This document shows positions 1 through 11,100 of a DNA stretch of 64,000 nt, piece after piece. The notes under the pieces are model-generated. The model made no database searches and was not told the origin of the DNA. It worked only from the letters and a program-made list of their open reading frames with translations. Source of the stretch: Daphnia carinata (lineage: Eukaryota; Arthropoda; Branchiopoda; Diplostraca; Daphniidae); the NCBI RefSeq assembly GCF_022539665.2, contig NC_081331.1, forward strand, positions 11,874,638-11,938,637, written 5' to 3'. Position 1 is the stretch's first letter. Each line of letters starts with the position of its first letter. A program made the position numbers and the translations under genes.

Positions 1-3000
1 AGAGCTGTTGTTTACAAATATGCTTACCATCTGTCTGCTGCTATTGGCATGCAAGAGCAGTGTACCTAGTAACTGCTAAATTTGTTAAAGGGCTGGCCGG
101 CTGGTCCGCACTCCACGGTAATGAATAATGATTCGTGGATCCCGGGCCAGTTGAAGGATGTAATTCCACAGATTGCATGAGTACGGAGAAAAACTTTGAA
201 AACCTTACCTCTATGGAGCTCATGTAAAAGCAAAAAGTCGCTGTCACGAAGGAAATCCGTTAGTCAGGCAAACAAATCGGCATGCGTCATAACGAATATA
301 TCCGCCTTAGGAAGTTGAGAAAAACCAGACACTTGCTATATAATATCTACGAGTTTCACTGGATTGCTTGGGGCGCAATGCACGGAAATGGATTTTTAAA
401 GTATAAACAGGGTCTTAGTTCAAATTTCCATAATTCACAACGCTGTTAAGAGTACTGAACCAGTACAGTATCAAGCACGCTTAAGCTTTAGGCTCGATGC
501 CATTCTCAACAGTGCTGCGCTTCGTATAATTAATTGCTTGATAGCTAAACAAGAAACCAGCTGACTCAATTACATGGCCTGGTTTTATCGCAATTATTCG
601 GCGGTCTCTTTTCGTTCTTTTTTTTACATTTCAGACACTGTTCATAATCACATGTAATGGTAAATTATAAATTTTCATTTCACGACTACTCTTTTAAGAA
701 AACAAGGTCTGAATTTCTTTCGAATGAGATTAATTATGAATTTTAAACGATCGTTTTGGCCATAGATTTAATGAAACATGTTGGATTCGTTTTGTTTTGG
801 GAAAAAAAAGTACGGGTCCCAACAGTACTAATTATTGCTGAAATTTTAAAAAATTTTATGTTTTGTATTTCTGGCAAACCGAAAAACCACCGAAGCGCGA
901 CAAAAAGATGTAAATGTTAAAAAAGTTATGCAATCCGCAATAAATTTCCACTACGGAATTTACATTTTATGTCGATTGCAACGTAATAAAATTGTGTCAA
1001 CATACTTATTAAAGAAGAGTCCTTTTGCATGTCTAACAAAACACTCCATCAGTGGGGGGGAGGAGGGGGGGAGGTTATATTTTTTACTGTGTCAATGAGG
1101 TCCATTTTCCCGTTGGACTTTACCGACTCCAGCATATACCCCCCAGTAGTGTCGCAACACATCAGCCGTGCAAATTTTCCCGGTGGTATTTTACCTTTTT
1201 TAATGAGAAATTGTGAAACGGACGATAGTATAATAATACAAAAGAAACGTATGCGGCACTTGAGAACGTTTTCAAGTCTATTTCTCTTTAGCGGTCGAGA
1301 TTTCAGCTATAAAATCAAAAACTAGGTCAGAACTTGCAAGAAAAACTCGGAAAGTAGTAAATTAAATCGAGCGCTGCATCGTGTGAAGTTTTTGTGGTGT
1401 CTCGTACACCAACATTACCGACGCTAAGAGATTTAGAGAATGATAAATAGGTCGAAGATGAGGTACGCATAGCTTTAAGAATCACCGACTTTAACTTGTT
1501 GCTCAGCGGATTTCTCTCCAAAATATTTTTAGAGATTAACAGAAACGGCGGAAATCACCGTTTTGTCAGTGGCCCGCCATATACAAAATCATGCAGTTAT
1601 GTGCAGAAAAAAAAATAAAAAACTCGAACGATATTTAGAGCTATGTTTAGGTTAGTATTCGTGCGTCCAAGCTAACGGTACGCAGCCAGCCTTGCCGGTA
1701 GAGATGCGCGGGAGGGATTTGCCTTAACTACTCTTTGTGTAGTCTACTGACACAGTTTCCAGCGTTTTTTTTTTGTTGCTGGTTGCTTAGTTCTACACTG
1801 CCTTATGTCAAGATAAAGCTTGGTGATAGCTAGCTATTAAAATAAAATTTTAAAAGGATCCGGTTCAGAGTGGATTTGTATAGCGCTGCATAAGTAAACG
1901 TTTTGCCAAACTAAAGCTAGCCTAATTTCCAAGGTCCAGTTTTATGGACCCGTATTGTTCTGTTCGGCCCTTTGAACAGGAATGGACCCGTCAAATCAAA
2001 TGTTGATCGATTGATGTGCTGACTCGCCATACGGGTATCATTACGCAATTGTTTTCCCAGCGTCCTTACGAATAGAGCGCGTGTACGTAAAGATTCCAGT
2101 TTTTCTGAAAAAAGAAACATGCTGGTAACTGCGAGAATTTGGACAGTGTGGAGCCCATATTGTCCCGTTTCCTGTTGGTTGTCAGTCAAAGCTTTTGCGA
2201 TGTTATTTTTTTGTTGTTGTGTTCTTTGTGAGAAGCAATTCACCTGTGGTGAACAGGTATTACATTCACTCTAGAGCGCGACACCCGTGCGAAACAAGAG
2301 CTCATCATGGTGGGACATAATGAAGGAGCGACACTATATACTACTTGGGCTTCGTGGTGTTATTACTACTAGACTCCGTAGAACGTACGTTAAACATAGC
2401 CCATTAAACTCCAGGTCTAACAAAGGCCCACTAACCTGCAGTCCTAGAATAAGACTACATGCTCGGCTTGCGGTCGTTCCCGCCATGAATAGAAGAAGCA
2501 ACAGCAGGCGGAAAAAAAAGAGAGAAGACACCTACTTCTCCCCCATTCTTTTTTTTTTTTCTTTTACCTGATGCAGTTGTTATTGTTGTTGTGCTTTCCT
2601 TTTACCTTTTCTTTTCCCGAACGAAAAAGGAGGGGTCTTCCAAAAATGTTCCTCAGTCTTCTTCTTGACGTGTTGCATTGCGGAACCATCAACGAGTGCG
2701 GAGAGAAATCGTAAAGAGTTTTGGTTCAGAGACGATAATCGCTTGCTGCAATTTTGCCTTGAAATTGCATTGAGGTAAAAATAAAAAACAAAAGTCCCCA
2801 TTGGTCTGTTACACAAAGGCAATCCACCGTGAAATGTTCCAGTCCACCGCAACTTGGACGCGATCAAATTGAGTGCCTCTCGACAAGACAAGAACCCTGT
2901 GATTGTGCCTTCTTGTTTTCGATAAGGCCATAATGGATTGTCAAAGTTGAACGATCACCCACAATTGAAAAACATAACCACTATTAGTGATTCGAAGAAA

Positions 3001-3416
3001 AACCAGCAGTTTTGCCACACTATAATTTTTTTGGATTGAAGTTCTCACAGGTAAATATTTAACTTGTATTCTGTACTGTACTTTTCCTATAGGTATTTCC
3101 GTAGCCATAAAATGCTTTTCCGAGTTGAACAACCAAAACGAACAGGAGCCATTAGCGAATGACTCGAGAGAGTCGTAATGTCGTCAACGGTTATTTTCCG
3201 TGCGGCTTACATTGCAAGCCGTTATAATCGTTAAAAAAGATTAAAAAAATAAAATTCAAGGTTTGACATTCGTGATACCATGTACCTATAGTTGCTTATT
3301 GCGATTCCCCTGCATCATTACGTGGAAGGTCGTGGTTGAAGACGGCTCCCTGTATACATGTTTTTCAGATGTACTTTTTTTTCTCTCTTTTTGTTTCAAA
3401 TGTTTTAGATCTCGTA
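1..3416. other. AT-rich intergenic DNA, no gene recognised
   Basis: I see no convincing coding exon, RNA gene or mobile element here. Open frames are short, mostly lack an ATG, and have no codon structure or splice context. The last part should hold the promoter and perhaps a noncoding first exon of the gene that starts at 3417, because a splice acceptor (pyrimidine tract then ttttag, ending at 3408) lies just before its start codon. A second possible acceptor ends at 3368. Confidence 0.6.
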
Positions 3417-6287
3417 ATGGCAGCAGCTATTACGATGCAAATATTGTGCTGGATTTCTATCGTCTTCATCAGTCACGGAAGTAGTTTGAACGTGAATCGC
3501 CCTACGAACAGATGGGCTCGCAGTGATGACGCCTCAGACGGCTGGCAGGCCTCCAATGGGCCGTACAATCCGGGGCCTTACCCAATATCTCGGCCGGCAG
3601 TAACAGAAGTTATCCCCACGGCTTCCACGACTTCCACGGCCTCCACGGTCTCCACGGTCCCTAAGGCAGACGAAGGATTACATTTTCTTACGGCAGCTTC
3701 ACCCGAAGGTTTCTACGAAGTTATGGTGGGAAATAAGAGTCCGATTTCAGGAATGATGGGAGCCGGTGGTAACTATGCTTCAACTGGGTCACCGGATGTG
3801 ATTATAGGCCGGGTCATGTCGGCAACGGCAGGGATTGAATCTGCCACAACCACATCGGGCATAGGTTATTCTCATCCGCCTGGTCTCGTCAGTTCGACAA
3901 CAACTGTCATCGAAGAGGAAAAGAAGAAAACCGAAGCGGAAAAAGAAACGGAAGAGCGGAGTGAAATCAGGGACGCGCTTGAAATGGAAAGTCGTTCCAC
4001 TTCGGGTGATTCTTTTTTTAAGAAGAACGATTACTCGTTGCCACCTGGTAGCTTTTACTTGCCAGCCGTGTCGAGGAAAGATCATAAATATTACTCTGAT
4101 TCAGAAAAAGCCATCTACATTCCGCTGCGCCGAAAAGAACCACAGATTCAATCTTTCCCAGTTAGAACTCGTATTGTTCTGGTGAACAAGAACCAGCCAG
4201 TTACGCCAGTTGTTTTCAGCCCACCGCCTGCCTTTTACAATAAAAACGATGAGGAAGAGGAAGAGGAGGAAGTAGAAGAGGAACAGGAAGATAGAACCGC
4301 AGATGAAGATGACCAGGACAATGAAGACGATCAAAATATTTCAGGTCCTCTTCAGAAAGATAAAGATGATCAACCTACAACTCCTGTCCAATCCCATTCG
4401 AGCGCTTTAGACCTCGTAATGACCCTGTACCCTAACTTACCCAAACTGGTACCTACCCCATATTTCAGCACGCAACACATCAAGAACTTTCTGAAACTTC
4501 ACGGTAGACCACCTAACGTTGGCGGAGAAGTGAGCAGCGGTAGTTCGACTAGCGTTATTCACGAGGCCAAAGTGGTAACCCCTCCGCAAGGTTATTTACC
4601 CCAGTTGCTGCCAAAGCCGACAATCAAACCTTCCGTCATCAACGAAAATGCCCTTCTGACCCAGTCGAGATTACCGAGCAAAGGGAACTCGGGTTCTGTC
4701 TCATTCTACCCGTCAAATTGGACGCATCAGCTAACCGCACCGACCACGGGTCCCGCGAAAACTACAATTCAATTCGTCCCTTTCACTTCCGAAGATATCA
4801 GCCCGTTGAACTTTCTACTCCCGTCAGTTGCGTCTGTCACGGAAAAAGTCACGGCCACAGATCAACCGAATACGCGTTCGAACTATGTTGCTGGCAGTTT
4901 GCCTCCTCCTAACGGGGATTTGATTGCCGATACGAACGTACATATCGCGCAGAAAGAACCCATGAAAATCGTCCCTGCACCGAAACTAGACTTCACGTGG
5001 AATCAGTACCAGCCGGTACCATCTGAAACTGTTCCGCAATCAAATGATAGAGGTGACTTTACCTCCCTCAATGTTCTCGTTAATAACGATGGAAAACAAA
5101 ATGACGTGCAACAAGTTCAGAAAGGGCAAGATCCTCAACACGAAACAAGAACAAGTCCGGTTCAACAAGAACAATCTCCTGGAGAAACAGCCGAAGTAGT
5201 CGTCCGAAGTAAAATGGCTACATCCGGGAACAATCCGGGAAATGATGCGCATTGGCCAGAAAACACAGATACAGCCGATATCATAACGGGCTATTTTAGC
5301 GGATCGGCTATTTCGTCAACGATAAAACCCATACAAGATGAAAGAGAAATACAAACAACAACGCCGCCGCCGGTACCGAGGACAACAATTCCCCCCATTC
5401 CCGTGGAAGAAATCGCCACGACGACGGTAGCGAGCCGAGATGATGAGATCACCAGACCGACAATACCATCGATTCCCGAGCTTCACGGCAATTTCCAGCC
5501 GAGTTTTGGGAAGTTTCCTTATCATAATGGGCCACAAGATCATCCTCGTCAACCAGAACTGGCATCCAATGTACCGCTAGTGTCGCAATCGCCGGCCATA
5601 CGTGTCGCCAAAAATGATGAGAATAGCAGCACCACCTTTTCGGCTCCTCTCGGCTTACCCAATCTTGCGGATGACCAGCACGTAGCTGGATCTCAGATTC
5701 ACGAGACGTCCGTTTACGAAGAAAATATTCCCCGCGTGCGGCCAATCAAACCGCAATCGGCTGGATCAGAAGGCGAAGGCAAGTCATCGACACCGTTTTA
5801 CAAGGTGGGGAAGATGTCACCTCAAGGAGCCATGTACACTGTTACTCAGGGCCATTCCAAAGTTAAGTTCTTCGGGTACAATGCATTGCACAACGGAGAG
5901 CTGAAACCGATTGAAGGCAAATATTTCACCAGCCTTCTTAAGAAGCATGAACAACAACAACGCGATTCCGATTGGAAATTCAGCCCGTATCTACCTGTCA
6001 GATTGTCTAGCGGTGGTACGAATCCGGCTTTCAAAATTATTCCTAAAAAATCCATCCCGATTTCAAATGGAAAGAAAGCCACTATACGGCCTGTCTTCTT
6101 CGCCAAGAGACCCAGCAGCTCAAACATTTCAAGTGGCTCATCATCTAATGACGGTGAAGAGCCGTCCAGCGACGCATCCTGGCTTCCCAGTATTGCTGTC
6201 AGCGAACCTTTCGAGTATCATGCTCATCTCCAGAAAATGGCCGAAGATCATGGCCGCCTCCCAACAAGCCAATCTCCCTCCACATAA
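3417..6287 (+). CDS. Secreted-looking Ser/Pro/Thr-rich acidic protein, unrecognised
   Basis: A single open exon of 956 residues. I chose the ATG at 3417, not the upstream extension of the frame, because it lies 9 bases after a good splice acceptor (3408) and begins a typical signal peptide: MAAAITMQILCWISIVFIS then small residues. The mature protein is low-complexity: TST/TVST repeats near residues 68-84, a run of Glu/Asp near 277-310, and TTTPPPVPRTTIPPIP near 647-664. It has very few cysteines. The C-terminal 150 residues are more ordered and basic (GAMYTVTQGHSKVKFFGYNA near 805), then Ser-rich. No catalytic motif or transmembrane segment is visible beyond the leader. An extracellular matrix, cuticle or mucin-like role is inference only. 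It stops at TAA, 219 bases before a poly(A) signal. The same strand and the 1.2 kb gap before the next promoter suggest an independent gene. Confidence 0.8.
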   Translation: MAAAITMQILCWISIVFISHGSSLNVNRPTNRWARSDDASDGWQASNGPYNPGPYPISRPAVTEVIPTASTTSTASTVSTVPKADEGLHFLTAASPEGFYEVMVGNKSPISGMMGAGGNYASTGSPDVIIGRVMSATAGIESATTTSGIGYSHPPGLVSSTTTVIEEEKKKTEAEKETEERSEIRDALEMESRSTSGDSFFKKNDYSLPPGSFYLPAVSRKDHKYYSDSEKAIYIPLRRKEPQIQSFPVRTRIVLVNKNQPVTPVVFSPPPAFYNKNDEEEEEEEVEEEQEDRTADEDDQDNEDDQNISGPLQKDKDDQPTTPVQSHSSALDLVMTLYPNLPKLVPTPYFSTQHIKNFLKLHGRPPNVGGEVSSGSSTSVIHEAKVVTPPQGYLPQLLPKPTIKPSVINENALLTQSRLPSKGNSGSVSFYPSNWTHQLTAPTTGPAKTTIQFVPFTSEDISPLNFLLPSVASVTEKVTATDQPNTRSNYVAGSLPPPNGDLIADTNVHIAQKEPMKIVPAPKLDFTWNQYQPVPSETVPQSNDRGDFTSLNVLVNNDGKQNDVQQVQKGQDPQHETRTSPVQQEQSPGETAEVVVRSKMATSGNNPGNDAHWPENTDTADIITGYFSGSAISSTIKPIQDEREIQTTTPPPVPRTTIPPIPVEEIATTTVASRDDEITRPTIPSIPELHGNFQPSFGKFPYHNGPQDHPRQPELASNVPLVSQSPAIRVAKNDENSSTTFSAPLGLPNLADDQHVAGSQIHETSVYEENIPRVRPIKPQSAGSEGEGKSSTPFYKVGKMSPQGAMYTVTQGHSKVKFFGYNALHNGELKPIEGKYFTSLLKKHEQQQRDSDWKFSPYLPVRLSSGGTNPAFKIIPKKSIPISNGKKATIRPVFFAKRPSSSNISSGSSSNDGEEPSSDASWLPSIAVSEPFEYHAHLQKMAEDHGRLPTSQSPST

Positions 6288-6505
6288 TCAAGAAACCGGA
6301 TGACGGAATATGTGACGTTTCATCCCTTTTGCCCTATTTATTTAGTTTAACCACTGTTCATAATTACCTAGATGACCTGACATCTCCTAAATGATCGTAT
6401 AAGCAACTTGCACTCACACACACACAAACACAAAGAATTAACCTCTAATGTGATTGATCCATGTTATTTATATGTTAATCGTGTGATTTAACAAAACACT
6501 ATATG

Positions 6506-6511
6506 AATAAA
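6506..6511 (+). terminator. Poly(A) signal AATAAA of the 3417 gene
   Basis: A canonical AATAAA hexamer lies 219 bases after the stop codon at 6287, giving a short 3' UTR. It is the first such hexamer downstream of the stop. A small CA-rich microsatellite (about 6412-6432) lies in the 3' UTR. Confidence 0.65.
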
Positions 6512-6519
6512 GGATCTAA

Positions 6520-7479
6520 CAAAGTTAAAATGAACACGGAGGCTGAAATCATTCTGTTCGTGTAAGTTTGAGTACGAATTCATAAAGCAGGTGGTGTCGT
6601 ATTAATTAATTATTAATTTTTGACACATATACAGATTGTAGGACATGTTGAGCGTTTCTGGGGGGTTGGAAAAATAAAGACGCCATCTGCTTCTGCATGC
6701 ATTTTTTTTCAGGTCAGTTGTATAATAAAGACCATTAATTTTTTTTTTTCTTTCTGTCGCGTCAGCTGTTCGGTAACCTCCTCTTTGCTTAGTTCCCGTT
6801 ATATGTTTGGTTATCCTTTATTTATATAGTTAGAGTTATTTGCATTGTGCCTGGCTTATTCATCTGACAAACATACTAACTTCCAGGATTCTCTCTTTTT
6901 TTTTTGTCTTTTTTACCCATTTTAGTTGAGGATAATAATGCCCCAGCTTTCTTTTTTTATGAAGCGCATCTTATTTCCTCGGATCCGCTCTATTTTTAGT
7001 GAAATTTGTGACAAATCTCAGTGTTCTTATCAGACCAACGTTTATTTCAATTACTTGAAATTATAAGTAAGTTTTAAAACCCTATTATTTATTTATTAGT
7101 TAAATACCAACTAAAGTAAATCTTGCATTGTCGCTTAGCAATTCAGCGTATGAAACTTGGTTATTTTGCGGGGAACTAGCAAGCACTACAGAATAAAGAC
7201 TAAAATTGAAACAGAAGCAACTAGGTTGAGACTGACAAACAGAGCTGGAGTTAATAGCAGCTATTGTGGTCCCTGGGAAAGGAAATTTGGCTTGTGCATA
7301 AATTACAATTACAAATCCTTGGGTGATATCAATTATGGATGTAATGAGATGTGTCAAGCTAAACTGTCTTCTGCAGGACGCGTCAGCACGCGCGTTGGCA
7401 CCTAGCGCCATCGTGCGAAAAGTTTCTGAACTTTGTTAGGGAGCAGCAGCATTTGTGTGCCCCTCCACAGTTGTCGCTT
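6520..7479. other. Intergenic spacer between the two large genes
   Basis: T-rich sequence with no coding potential that I can support. It presumably holds upstream regulatory DNA of the RhoGEF gene. A TGGCGCTAG-type motif (reverse strand, about 7400-7412) resembles an insulator-protein site and is discussed in the findings. Confidence 0.5.
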
Positions 7480-7511
7480 TATAATATTTTTTTCGCATAC
7501 AACCATCAGTC
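7480..7511 (+). promoter_or_regulatory. Candidate TATA plus Initiator core promoter
   Basis: TATAATA at 7480-7486 stands 28 bases upstream of the A in a TCAGT initiator (7506-7510, A at 7508). That spacing is the usual arthropod TATA to Inr distance. Transcription from 7508 would give a 5' leader of about 660 bases to the first ATG of the RhoGEF gene at 8167. No clear downstream promoter element was seen at +28 to +32. Two short motifs can co-occur by chance in AT-rich DNA, so this is a candidate only. Confidence 0.45.
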
Positions 7512-8166
7512 GCAAGCTCGGGACTGCATCGTCAAAACGGATTGTACGTGATTCTATGGCAATATATGTAGTGATTGCGTTTGAACAATTAAAAAGTGTA
7601 TTTTAGAGAAACAATATTTTTCCAGCCTTGCTTTGCCTTTTCTAGTGGCCTAAGTGTTGTGTCGAGTTTTCTTGTTGACAAGTGTTGGCGGCCATATTGC
7701 TGGCTTCCCACTCTATTCTTCAGTAGACGCCCAAAGCATATACAACAGAGCAGCGGGGGCGGTGTGCCAACCACTCGTACAACAGAAAAAGAAAAAAAAA
7801 GAAGCCCAAGAAAGATCAAGAACAGTTTTGCTTCATCGATTGGATCCACAAGTTGTATGGAACATCGAATCTCTCAGGATTAGATCGCCTTGTTTGGACT
7901 TAACTTTGCTTCATCATCTTGTTGTGCCTCAACAGCTTGTGTTGTCTTTTCTCCACTTCTTTAGACATACTCCAGATTTGACACTTTGCATATTGGCGAG
8001 CTGTATAGATCCTGTGGTGTCATTTGTCATTGCCTTTTGGCAGTGTCCCAGACTTTTTGCTTCCTGTGAGGAATTTCTTTCCACTGCATTACTCTTGTCA
8101 ATGTGTCATTACGTGCTATGGGTGCAACCTCAGTGCCTTGTGGATGAGTGATATCTCGATGAAAGT

Positions 8167-8198
8167 ATGGATAACACGCTGGCCAGTTTGGAAGAGAG
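8167..8198 (+). CDS. RhoGEF2: First coding exon of full-length RhoGEF2
   Basis: Encodes MDNTLASLEE plus two bases of an Arg codon, then the donor gtgagt. The split codon is completed by exon 2 (acceptor tttccag at 10265), giving LEERLNEPNW. The exon is short and would be missed by ORF length filters. The start codon context is aagtATGG. Upstream in-frame sequence does not look coding, so this is the likely N-terminus of the PDZ-containing isoform. Confidence 0.75.
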
Positions 8199-11100
8199 GT
8201 GAGTTTTTGTTAATTCTCGTTCTTCATATTTTACATTCATTTAGGAACTATAGATTGTTTTAAGATGAAAGATATGTAAACAGGAAGTAACCAAGAGGCT
8301 GAGAACGGCTGGAGAGAAATTGAGCTCTGCGCTTAGCATCAGGCATTAGATCCACACCCAGCTTCTACGCCCACATATTTCTAACCATAGTGGCAACAGA
8401 TTATGAGCCATGATGGTTAGGCTTCAAGGGATTTGAGGCATTCTGATCAGTCTCTTGTTGTGCCAATTGTCTATTGGTGGAGGCATGGCTGATTCTTGTA
8501 CGATGACGGGATCTCAATTCCCGTTTCTCTATCTTTCTCCCCCTTCTGTGTGTTCCTGCTTGCGTGCTCGACCGACCCCACTGGAGACTAACCGTACATT
8601 TCGCTGGAGAAGCAACAAGATGAAGGAGGGGAATTGAAATCAAAAGGAAAGAGCGAGGTCCAGCTCTTGTTTAAAAGAAGGCTTGGAAACGGAACGTGAC
8701 GGAGCGTTCGTGAGCCAAGTTAAAGAGCAGAATTGAATTTCCATTAGAATCGACTGCACTGTAGCAGTACGTTCATCGTCATTTAATTTCAAAAAGGGAG
8801 TGGAGAGAGATTCAAAACGCAGAGAACCCGAACTAATGTCCATTTGAAATTTCGTTTTCTCCCTCCTGTTGTTAGAGCTGGTGGTGCTAGTCGTTTTAGG
8901 GGTTGAGCAAGTTCCGCATGTGTTGCGTGATGGATTTTCCTCTCGTTATCCCCTGACGCAACATACATACGCAGATGGACAAAGAAAAAAAAACCTCTTC
9001 ATGGCCCGATAATTCCGGTGAAAATCGACCGCCAGTCTTATCCAATCTACCACGCCCGTCACATACACATCTTCTCAATTCTCATCGGTTTTGAGTGGAA
9101 TACTTATGAGATAGCAGACAGTATTCCCGACGACTGGACCTGTTTTTACATTTTTGCGTTTTTTTTTTTTCTTTCTTTTTTGTTTATAAAAGTATGCCAG
9201 TAGCGTTTGGCCGTTTTGTGTACGCCAAGTCTTCCGTTCTCTTGCTCCTCTTTTTTGTGGTTGCTCCTCATTTTTTCTTGGTGTATACCTTCCCGATGGG
9301 GAGAGAAGGCAAGAGGATGCTTTGTTTTATTTAAAAAAACTTAAAAGGCCGGCCCCGTGTCCGGTCCAAAACACTGGGAAAAAGGGGCCCTGGTTAAACA
9401 CAAGAAGGAGAGAGGGAGCAAAGAGGGGGGCCACCCTCTCTCAGGTTTCCCCTTCGAGGAGCTCAAGGTCTTCTGACATGGCCCAGGAAACAAATGGCGT
9501 ATTTCTCTTTTGCTTTTCTTGTAGACGCGTTGGTTAAAAGGAAAATGTAAGAAAAAAGGTGGGAGGAGAATTAAAAATGCCACCTGCAATGCACACCACT
9601 GCCTTTTCTCTGAAGGACTACACAATGAGAACCGGTGGCTTGTCGAATCCTTTGAAAAAAAAAAAGCTATTTGTCTCTGACTCTTTCTTTGGAGGTGCGA
9701 ACAATCAAAGAATGAAAAATTGAACTTTGAATCGAAACAGAATTTGAGATTTGTTGACCCCCCACCGTTTTCGATACGAGATTGTTTCCGAGTGATAATA
9801 GTGAGAAGTAACACGATCAACGTTTTGTGATGCTCAAGTTTAAAAAATAATGAACAAATCCTGTATCCGACGATGGGAAGGGAAAAGGAAAGAACGAGGA
9901 AAAATCTAAATGCTGAATCATGCGCGCTGGTATGATTTTGTTTTTCCTCTTCTTCGTTTTCATTTATTTATTCAGTGTGGGAATGGCATCGTGTATGTAT
10001 ATGTGAGTACATCCGGAAACTCCCGCGGAACCGATAGCGGTTTTGAAGAGGGCGGGCGATGATGTCATTGCTATTAGAAAAGCGGCATTTGTTTTTCTTT
10101 TCCATAGTGGATATTTATTTCTTTTTACCCCTCTTCTTTTTGGTTTTTAAAGGAAGATGTTGAACATTCCATTTTCATCTAAGATAAATGTGTGATGCAA
10201 CAATTACGACATTACGACATCAACAGTTTATTTATACGTGCTTCTTTTTGTTTTTTCCTTTCCAGGTTGAACGAGCCGAACTGGTCCGGATTCCAAGGAG
10301 GTGCGCCACAGTTGGTGCAGTGGGGCACGCCGTCGCAGTACGGCACGTCGTCCGTCAACGGCGGCTTGATTGGCAGCAGCAACGTCGGCCATTCCAATCC
10401 GCATTCGCGGGTAGTGGTCATCAACCGAGACGACCGAGGATTCGGTTTCGTTGTGGCCGGAGACAATCCCGTCTTCGTTCAAACCGTTCGCGAAGGTAGG
10501 AGACAAATACCATTTATCATTCCGCCTGTTTTTCTTGCAGGTGTCTCTTTCCGACGATGCTATCTGTGACACATTTTATCTTTTCGTCTTTCTCTTTTGT
10601 TGCTGTTGTTTTTGTTTTGTTTTAAAATTTATTACCCTCGTATGGTTTCTGCATTATTCATTTAGTATTTCTCTTTTTGCATGATAATAGGAAGAAATCG
10701 ATGTCGTTTTTCGTTGTTGTCATTTTTTTTTTGGTTTCTTTGGTTTCTTTACCCCCTTTTTATGTTCTTAGGCGGAGCCGCTGAGCGAGCTGGCATTTTT
10801 AAGGATGATTTTATTATCAAGGTATTTTTCAGTTAGACTCGGTTTAATATTTTTTTTCCCCATGTTTTTGTGAAGATACAAGTGGTTTATATATATATTT
10901 TTTGGATATGTGTCATCTCCATTACCCATGTATTTTGTGGTTGAATAGGTTAACGGATCGTGGGTGACCCAGTCGAACCACGCCGAGGTCGTCGATTTGA
11001 TTAGAGGTACGTTGTTGTTTTGTTTTGTTAAATTTTTTTTTTCTCTTTCGTTTTTCTCTCTCATTGACACACCTTCTCTACGCCCTTACCTTTTTCCAGA

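Noticed and set aside
1-3416. Several 60-108 codon frames on both strands
   Set aside because: Mostly start at non-ATG codons, have no motif, and lie in AT-rich sequence where such frames arise by chance.
9341-9820. Minus-strand open frame (159 codons)
   Set aside because: Low-complexity intronic sequence with no motif, no ATG context and no supporting splice sites.
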